A stretch of 64,000 nucleotides of DNA, taken from the NCBI GenBank assembly GCA_934504065.1, contig CAKSVQ010000002.1:1-64000 (forward strand), in the 5' to 3' direction. Below the pieces are notes generated by a model that saw nothing but the letters and a program-made list of their open reading frames with translations, searched no databases and was not told the DNA's origin. Shown in pieces: positions 58,901 to 64,000 of this stretch (positions are counted from its first letter, which is position 1; every line of letters starts with the position of its first letter). This stretch comes from an uncultured Dysosmobacter sp. Lineage in GTDB: Bacteria > Bacillota > Clostridia > Oscillospirales > Oscillospiraceae. Both the position numbers and the translations under genes were made by a program.

Positions 58901-59776
58901 GCTTCCGCGACCTTTACCAAGCGCGCCGCTGACAATGGCTCCGGCGGCTCCGGCAGCGGCGGGAGCTCCGGTGGCGGTGGCGGCGGAGCCGCTTCCGCGA
59001 CCTATACGGTGAGCGTGAGTTCCGGCAAAAACGGCACTGTGACGACGAGCCCCAAAAATGCGGAGAAGGGAACGGTGGTAACCCTCACCGTTTCTCCGGA
59101 CCGGGGCTATCAGCTGGACCAGCTGCGCGTGACCGACGCCAGCGGCAACACCCTCTCTCTCACGGACAAGGGCAACGGGACCTATACCTTCACCATGCCC
59201 GGCGGCGCGGTCACGGTAACGGCCCTCTTCAAGGCGGAGAGCGCCGAGCAGGAAAATCCCTTTACAGATGTTGCGGATACTGCCTATTACAAGGACGCAG
59301 TGCTGTGGGCGGTCCGGCAGGGCATCACCTCCGGCACCACGGATGAGACCTTCCGCCCCAATGCGAACTGCACCCGCGCCCAGCTGGTGACCTTCCTGTG
59401 GCGGGCCGCCGGGTCCCCAAAGGCCTCCGGCAGCAGCCCGTTCAGCGACGTAGCCAAGGATGCTTATTACTATGACGCGGTGCTGTGGGCCGTGGAAAAC
59501 GGCATCACCAGCGGCACCTCCGCCACCACCTTTGCCCCCGACGCGGCGGTGACCCGCGGCCAGACGGTCGCGTTCCTGCACCGCGCGGCAGGCGCGCCCG
59601 CAGCTTCCGGCGCGGACTTTGCGGATGTGGACGCGAACAGCTATTACGCGGACGCGGTGGCGTGGGCTTCCCGGCAGGGCATCACCTCCGGCACCACGGA
59701 CAAGACGTTCAGCCCCAACGCCTCCTGCACCCGCGGCCAGATTGTTACGTTCCTCTATCGCCAGATGGGGAATTGA
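55907..59776 (+). CDS. SLH-anchored caspase-like (clan CD) cysteine peptidase
   Basis: A 1289-residue secreted protein. ATG 55907 is preferred to 55901 because GGGGAGA then sits at proper distance. Order: signal peptide (FVTAAVMLLPSSALA), a prodomain-like stretch, a peptidase-like domain with the dyad His206 in VIIFDSHGSTD and Cys282 in LLWMAICLGMATDG (clan CD pattern as in gingipain/clostripain relatives), an Ig-like part, three CHB_HEX-type repeats (about 760-1005), a Gly/Ser linker, a beta domain (YTVSVSSGKNGTVTTSPK) also found in the 15354 protein, and three SLH domains from about 1118. Substrate unknown; activity inferred from the dyad. Confidence 0.75.
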   Translation: MKHFWQKFIAFVTAAVMLLPSSALAADPGETGAAASGEPDYTIADAIFEDIYAVAEEESVLRSADDPIQRIYDYLESADGVKEGSVTLNGDGCVFWQTEDGITCSYSTRLQEIMESVQVPDEADEDAPDVQVQSYAARGTSHGSDVYLFQPYFGLDGSFTRQYQTEAERIAAAADGTYHYYKAEAATVDAIADAIEDGGVIIFDSHGSTDYDNGKDDYTSRATTSYLCLQSGEGLTQADYEDSHAVYGGGSGRMKYYQVDGTVIANHMDRTANNGLLWMAICLGMATDGLEAPLMEKGLGAVYGYSQSVTFVGDYTFEEAFYDSLLAGNDVATAIADMKERCGQWDYSPEIAAANSMPDSYIIETEADAVRQRAAFPIVVSTEDDYPGHGKVDAVQTVNSTWALMNQYALTVRTDTDNDENTVTPRGATITAQPAEGYYASGYTVEPEGAAVVKQDGNVFRVSAMREDCTVTIHFAAKTAATIHFSVPDGVAQTDMNSYVGETVTLPLPQGTPESTEQAYHFVGWTEAPVETPVEAADYFKAGETYTLSGDEVTLYALYQYFATPEGTTPHFYELTEGPADWSGTYVITGGDRALLCDGSKTGQEMGNASAAVTLERAGMRVEDSELLGASGAYAVQIVEIPGTGDENTPPKYAIRLGGASSAVYLACRGNNDQLNTSADFGSTFARWTMTWEDGHVVCKNVRYPGRTLQFCTNDQYFRCVTTVRKDAASVTLYRGDESSLWYTTNLSSSSPEPETVAAPTITPDGGTFRDAQTVTITCATEGADIYYTTDGSVPTVSAALYSGPITLTETATIKAIAVKDGMTASAVVSAAFVKEAAPDTVAAPTITPDGGTFKDSQIVTITCATEGAAIYYTTDGSVPTASSTLYSGPITLTADATVKAIAVKDGMAASEVVTAAFTREVTPETAATPVIAPSGGTFKDSQSVTITCATEGAAIYYTTDGSTPTTSATLYSGPITLTATAIMKAIAVKDGMADSLVASATFTKRAADNGSGGSGSGGSSGGGGGGAASATYTVSVSSGKNGTVTTSPKNAEKGTVVTLTVSPDRGYQLDQLRVTDASGNTLSLTDKGNGTYTFTMPGGAVTVTALFKAESAEQENPFTDVADTAYYKDAVLWAVRQGITSGTTDETFRPNANCTRAQLVTFLWRAAGSPKASGSSPFSDVAKDAYYYDAVLWAVENGITSGTSATTFAPDAAVTRGQTVAFLHRAAGAPAASGADFADVDANSYYADAVAWASRQGITSGTTDKTFSPNASCTRGQIVTFLYRQMGN
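58186..58920 (+). repeat. Three tandem ~252-base repeats (CHB_HEX_C-type domains)
   Basis: Units start near 58189, 58441 and 58695 and encode TITPDGGTF...YYTTDGS.P...LYSGPITLT...IKAIAVKDGM. They are nearly identical at the DNA level over long stretches, showing recent duplication or homogenisation. Confidence 0.85.
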
Positions 59777-59888
59777 CAATATCCAGAAATAACCACGTTT
59801 GCGATATGTGAGGAAGAAAGGGGATGGTGCGCGCACCGTTTTTCAAAAGCGTTCCCTGATCAAATTTTCAGAAAGGTAAACGACAGGC

Positions 59889-62800
59889 ATGAAGAAACAA
59901 GCGAAAAACAAATTTCTGTCTCTTCTGCTGGCTGCCGCATTGACTCTCGGCTGCTCCGTCCCGGCCTTTGCCGCTGAGGACGGGCAGCCGGAGGGCGACG
60001 CCCCCGCAGTCACAGAAGCAGAGGAAACCATTGCGCTGGAGATCGCGCCGGAATCGGTGCAGGACCTGACCAGAGCAGGCGTTTCCTACAAGGACGGTGT
60101 CTATGAGGGCACCGGAGCGGGCTTTCGGAGTGGTGAGATCAAGCTGAATGTGACCATCACCGACGGAAAGATCGCTAAGGTGGAACTGGTTTCTCAAAGC
60201 GGCCAGACCTACTGGGACAGCAAGAATGTTGCCTCCCTGTTCGATAAGATCGTGGAAGCGAACAGCCCGGAGGTGGACGGCGTTTCCGGCGCGACCAAGA
60301 GCAGCGACGGCGTGAAGGCCGCGGTGCGGGACGCGCTGAACAAGGCAGAGGATACGGGCGAGCCGGAGGAGCCGGATCAGCCGTCCGAGGATCCGATCTT
60401 TGCATCCGGCAGCGGCAAGAAGCAGGACCCGTATCTCATTGAGACGGTGGAGCAGCTGAAGGCGTTTGCCAAGTCGGTCAACGGCGGCGAGTCCTATCAG
60501 GGCCAGTACATCAGCCTGAATGATGATCTGGACCTTGACGGTGAGGAATGGACGCCCATCGGCGCTTCCAGCGCGTTCCGGGGCATTTTCGATGGCGGCA
60601 ATTACACCATTGAAAACCTGACCTTCGGCTCCAAGTCCGAACCGACGGAGCTGGAAAATGTGGGCCTGTTCGGTGATCTGGGCGACGGCGCCGTGATCCG
60701 CAACCTCGGCGTTAAAGACGTGGTCGTCTATAATTACTATGCGGGCAGCCAGTATGTGGGCCTGATCGCTGCTGGCACAGGCGACAACAGCGTGGTGGAA
60801 AACTGCTGGGCCACTGGCGACATCACCAGTACAGGCACCTCTACGGACGACGGAAAATACTCCTACGTCGGCGGTCTGGTTGGCGCCAGCGGATTGAAGA
60901 GCTTTATCGCCAACAGCTGGTCGGACGTGAGCATTGATTCCACCAGCAGAACGGATAACTCCGTGGGCGGTATTGTGGGCTGGACGAGCAACAATTCCGC
61001 CGTCGTCAACTGCGCGGCGTTCGGTGATGCTTCGGACAGCAGCGACGGTACTTTCAGCGCCGTTGGCGGCGTGGTGGGCTACTGCAACGGCGCGGTGTAT
61101 GCCTGCTATTCCGACAGTGAGCTGACCAGCGGCTATTACTCTTACGAAGACGGCGCAGATGTCCCCATCGGCGGCGTAGTCGGCGGCACCTCCAATATGG
61201 CGGCGGCCTACAACTGCTACTTTAATGAAGACGCACAGCAGAGCTATTGGGGCGGTGACGTGTCTGATCCGGTCGCAGTCGGCTATGACGCGGTCAACTA
61301 CTATTACAGCGATAATGATTACTGCGAGGGCCTGTCCGCATCGGAGATCAAGGGCGACGCAATTCTCAACAAGCTGACCGCCGCGCTGACGGACGAGCAG
61401 CTGGCCGCTGGCCAGAAGTGGTTTGCGCAGCAGGGCCTGCTGAGCGGCGGCATGACGCTGGATACCTTCCTCGCCATGACCGAGGGCGGCTGGAACAGCT
61501 GGGAGAGCGAGAACGGCCGCCTGCTGCCCGTCGGGGCCAGCAGCAACGTGCCGGAAGAGCCGGACTATTTTGACAGCGGCGACGGCTCCAAGGCCGACCC
61601 CTATGTCATCAGCACCGAGGAAAACCTGCGCAAGTTTGCCGAGGCGACCGTCAGCGGCAAGCTCATCACGGCCAACAAGCATTTCAAGCTGGGCGACGAC
61701 ATTGCGCTGCATGGCGCGTGGACGCCCATCCACAACTTTGCCGGAAGCTTTGACGGCGACGGACATACCGTTTCCGGCATGAGCGTTGGCTCGGAAGCCT
61801 CCCCTGTGAATCAGGCGGCGGTGGGCTTCTTTGATACCCTGCCGGAAGGTGCATCCGTTCAGAACCTGAACCTGACTGGCGCGGCGGTTTACACCGAGAC
61901 GGGCAGCAGGTATGATGACCGTCCCTACGTCGGCGTGCTGGCGGGCACGGTGAAGTCCGTGAAGATCGACAACTGCACCGTGCAGGGCAGCATGGTCTCG
62001 GCGAAGTCCGGTGCCTTTACCTATGTCGGCGGTCTGATTGGCCGGACGGAGGGCGACACCTACGTGACCAACTGTATTGCCGAGGTGCCTGTGAAGGCGG
62101 TTTCCACAACGACTGCCGTGTATTCCGGCGGCCTGATCGGTTATGCCAGCGGGTCCAATCTGGTGGCCAACTGCGCGGCGCTGGGCGATGTAGAAGGCAG
62201 CGGCGTCAGCAGTACGTACAATACCTGCGCCGTGGGCGGCCTGATCGGCTATGCCAGTTTTCTTGTGGAGAACTGCTATGCCGCGGGCGATGTGACCCTG
62301 ACCAATTCCGCGGATGCCTATGATGCCTACATCGGTGCGCTGCTGGGCAATCAGGCGGGCGGCGTTGCCGTGGATTCCCATTATGACAAGACTATTGTCT
62401 TGACAGCTAATAGCGAGACCCAAGAGACAGTCGCCATCGGCAATGTCAAGAAGTGGGACTATGCCGACAAGAACAAGGTCACTGCGGAGGACACCACCGC
62501 AAAGGCCTTCGCGGCGACGATGAACGACGGCATTTCGGAAGAAGCGCTGGCGCAGACGGATGCCTATCTCACCAGCTATCCCTTTAACAGCAGCACCAAT
62601 ATTTTCGCCAATGTCATCGCGGGCCGGAAGGCCACCGCGCTGAACAGCTGGGCGCTGAGCGGCGGCAAGGTCGTCTTTGGCGAGCCGGACGCGCCGATCT
62701 TTGATTCCGGCGACGGCACGAAGGAAACCCCCTACCTTATCAAGACGGAAGCCCAGCTGCGGGCCTTTGCCGCAGTGACGGCGGAAGACACGACGTACTC

Positions 62801-64000
62801 TGCAAGCTACGTGGCACTGGACGCCGACATTGCGCTGCATGGTGAGTGGACGCCCATCCATTCCTTTGCTGGCAGCTTCAATGGCCGGAACCACACGGTC
62901 TCCGGCATGACCATCGGCACGGCTGACGCGCCCAAGGCGCTGACCAGCGCGGGCTTCTTTGACTATCTGGGCAACACCGCCACGGTCACCGATCTGAAGC
63001 TGACCGATGTGGCCATTTATGTGCAGACGACAGCGGCGTATACCCGCGCCTTCGCGGGCGCGCTGGTTGGCGGCGCAAGCGGTATTGGCCGCAATGTGAC
63101 CATCGACCACTGCTCGGCCACGGGCAGCGCGGTCTCCGTCAAGTCCGAGTTTTACAGCTATGCGGGCGGCCTGATCGGCCAGCTGGCCAATGACGCTGTG
63201 GTGACGAACTGCTGGGCGGACATTGCGGTTTCCGCCACCGTTCCGGAAACGGTCAGCATGGGCACGTCCATGGCGGGCGGCCTGATCGCCAGCAACGGCA
63301 GAAACAGCATGGTCGCCAACTGCGCGGCGCTGGGCGATGTCACGGCCAGCGGCGTGAACTACAATGCAGCCACCAGCTCTTACGCGGGCGGCCTCGGCGG
63401 CCAGCTGACGGGCCTGATCCAGAACTGCTACGCGGCAGGGAACCTCTCCCTGACCAATAAGACCCCGGCGACCACGCCGTATATCGGCGGTCTGGTGGGC
63501 CAGCTTTCTGGCGGCGTGGCAGTGGACGGATACTTCAATTCCAATGCCGCCGCCACGGTCAACGGCGCGGCGGCGACGCTGGAAGCTGTTGGCGCCCTTA
63601 CCAACAGCGATACGAAGAATGTTGCCGGCAAGGCAGTCGGCACCACGACCTTTGCCGCAACCATGAATGGCGGCCTGTCCAAGGCGGGCATGGCGACGGC
63701 GGATGCGTGGCTGACTGGCGAGGATGTTGGCTATGAGCAGGTCGAGCTGGACACCATGCGCCCCGACGTGTGGTACGGCTGGACGCTCCAGAGCGGCAAG
63801 GTGCTTTTAAGCGCAAAGGCCTATGAAGAGCCCAAGGACCCCGTCGGTGTGTTTGAATCCGGCTCCGGCACGGAGGAAGACCCCTGGATCATCAAGACGG
63901 CGGACCAGTGGAGCCGCTTCGCGGATTCCTTCAGCGAGACGGACTACGCGGGCAAGTACATTGCGCTGGGCGATGATTTCACCCTGAATGCGGGTCAGAC
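59889..64000 (+). CDS. Giant secreted protein: FMN-binding domain plus GLUG-like repeats, 3' partial
   Basis: The frame from ATG 59889 stays open to the window end (about 1370 codons). After a signal peptide (FLSLLLAAALTLGCSVPAFA) comes an FMN_bind domain (about residues 65-155; DGVYEGTGAGFRSGEIKLNV, DGVSGATKSSDGV). Its SGAT threonine (Thr136) is the residue flavinylated by ApbE in this family. Four long repeats follow from about 60391, each opening with a DSGDGT.DPYLI.T-type motif and GLUG-like turns (WTPIG.....GSFDGDGHTVSGM, VGGLIG). The flavin suggests extracellular electron transfer; the repeats are probably adhesive or structural. Confidence 0.8.
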   Translation, partial: MKKQAKNKFLSLLLAAALTLGCSVPAFAAEDGQPEGDAPAVTEAEETIALEIAPESVQDLTRAGVSYKDGVYEGTGAGFRSGEIKLNVTITDGKIAKVELVSQSGQTYWDSKNVASLFDKIVEANSPEVDGVSGATKSSDGVKAAVRDALNKAEDTGEPEEPDQPSEDPIFASGSGKKQDPYLIETVEQLKAFAKSVNGGESYQGQYISLNDDLDLDGEEWTPIGASSAFRGIFDGGNYTIENLTFGSKSEPTELENVGLFGDLGDGAVIRNLGVKDVVVYNYYAGSQYVGLIAAGTGDNSVVENCWATGDITSTGTSTDDGKYSYVGGLVGASGLKSFIANSWSDVSIDSTSRTDNSVGGIVGWTSNNSAVVNCAAFGDASDSSDGTFSAVGGVVGYCNGAVYACYSDSELTSGYYSYEDGADVPIGGVVGGTSNMAAAYNCYFNEDAQQSYWGGDVSDPVAVGYDAVNYYYSDNDYCEGLSASEIKGDAILNKLTAALTDEQLAAGQKWFAQQGLLSGGMTLDTFLAMTEGGWNSWESENGRLLPVGASSNVPEEPDYFDSGDGSKADPYVISTEENLRKFAEATVSGKLITANKHFKLGDDIALHGAWTPIHNFAGSFDGDGHTVSGMSVGSEASPVNQAAVGFFDTLPEGASVQNLNLTGAAVYTETGSRYDDRPYVGVLAGTVKSVKIDNCTVQGSMVSAKSGAFTYVGGLIGRTEGDTYVTNCIAEVPVKAVSTTTAVYSGGLIGYASGSNLVANCAALGDVEGSGVSSTYNTCAVGGLIGYASFLVENCYAAGDVTLTNSADAYDAYIGALLGNQAGGVAVDSHYDKTIVLTANSETQETVAIGNVKKWDYADKNKVTAEDTTAKAFAATMNDGISEEALAQTDAYLTSYPFNSSTNIFANVIAGRKATALNSWALSGGKVVFGEPDAPIFDSGDGTKETPYLIKTEAQLRAFAAVTAEDTTYSASYVALDADIALHGEWTPIHSFAGSFNGRNHTVSGMTIGTADAPKALTSAGFFDYLGNTATVTDLKLTDVAIYVQTTAAYTRAFAGALVGGASGIGRNVTIDHCSATGSAVSVKSEFYSYAGGLIGQLANDAVVTNCWADIAVSATVPETVSMGTSMAGGLIASNGRNSMVANCAALGDVTASGVNYNAATSSYAGGLGGQLTGLIQNCYAAGNLSLTNKTPATTPYIGGLVGQLSGGVAVDGYFNSNAAATVNGAAATLEAVGALTNSDTKNVAGKAVGTTTFAATMNGGLSKAGMATADAWLTGEDVGYEQVELDTMRPDVWYGWTLQSGKVLLSAKAYEEPKDPVGVFESGSGTEEDPWIIKTADQWSRFADSFSETDYAGKYIALGDDFTLNAGQ
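60391..64000 (+). repeat. Four tandem ~1.15-kb repeats in the FMN-binding protein gene
   Basis: Unit starts near 60391, 61562, 62692 and 63841 (spacings 1171, 1130 and 1149 bases). Each encodes about 380 residues with several short GLUG-type turns; the fourth is cut by the window edge. Units 2 and 3 share long near-identical phrases such as DIALHG.WTPIH.FAGSF. Confidence 0.85.

Noticed and set aside
59868-63110. 1080-codon open frame on the minus strand opposite the FMN-binding protein gene
   Set aside because: It is a shadow of a GC-rich repetitive gene on the plus strand; the latter has a signal peptide, a domain order and repeats, whereas the shadow has no recognisable domain.
1-64000. 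tRNA, rRNA, insertion sequences, integrase or prophage genes
   Set aside because: No cloverleaf-like T-arm sequences, rRNA stretches, transposase motifs or phage structural genes were recognised in the window.

Overview
The window (about 60% GC, strong Shine-Dalgarno sites, SLH-anchored surface proteins with Gly/Ser linkers, clostridial-type ferredoxin oxidoreductase genes) looks like a chromosomal segment of a strictly anaerobic gut Firmicute of the Oscillospiraceae (Oscillibacter/Lawsonibacter/Dysosmobacter-like). The family placement is inferred from gene content; no marker gene is present.

Layout. 0-3.5 kb: the 3' end of a kinase-like gene, a class I aminotransferase, a ketopantoate-reductase-like protein and an alpha/beta hydrolase in one operon. 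3.8-4.5 kb: remnant of an AAA/DUF4143 ATPase. 4.7-10.7 kb: a methionine region with a MetE-like methyltransferase, a promoter followed by a Met-codon-rich leader peptide and an intrinsic terminator, then metN-metI-metQ and an N-acyl-D-amino-acid deacylase. 10.7-12.4 kb: a 28-residue holin-like toxin with a converging antisense promoter, and an intact AAA/DUF4143 ATPase. 12.7-15.3 kb: an ECF sigma factor with small membrane proteins and a PrsW-like protease, a candidate regulated-proteolysis module. 15.4-19.9 kb: a 1519-residue SLH protein. 20.6-27.9 kb: a LacI-type regulator fused to a solute-binding domain, divergent from an Fbp/Afu-type ABC transporter whose binding-protein gene has an in-frame TAG, plus a metallo-beta-lactamase-fold hydrolase.

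28.0-36.5 kb (minus strand): a 2-oxoacid:ferredoxin oxidoreductase (gamma-delta-alpha-beta), a CoA transferase, an internally deleted UbiX, a UbiD decarboxylase, an Lrp/AsnC regulator and a DASS transporter. Together they suggest oxidation and decarboxylation of amino-acid-derived or aromatic acids. 37-45.7 kb is rich in decay: a truncated SLH gene, a c-di-GMP-I riboswitch in front of a frameshifted hybrid histidine kinase, an intact binding-lipoprotein/hybrid-kinase pair, a regulator remnant, a frameshifted ATPase and a lone type I-C-like CRISPR repeat. 45.9-49.8 kb: a copper-type membrane protein (HMA, TauE/SafE-like and cupredoxin-like domains), a DUF2318 protein, a trans-sulfuration-type PLP enzyme and a TetR regulator. 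49.9-64 kb: cell-surface genes comprising an N-terminal-SLH protein, a fourth DUF4143 ATPase flanked by paired operators, an SLH-anchored caspase-like peptidase behind a structured 430-base leader, and the start of a giant FMN-binding-domain protein with GLUG-like tandem repeats that runs off the window.

The most unusual items are the Met-leader attenuator, the sigma/PrsW module, the regulator/binding-protein fusion next to an amber-interrupted binding protein, the deleted UbiX beside an intact UbiD, and the repeated dyads in front of the ATPase and peptidase genes. All calls rest on reading the sequence; no database search was run.
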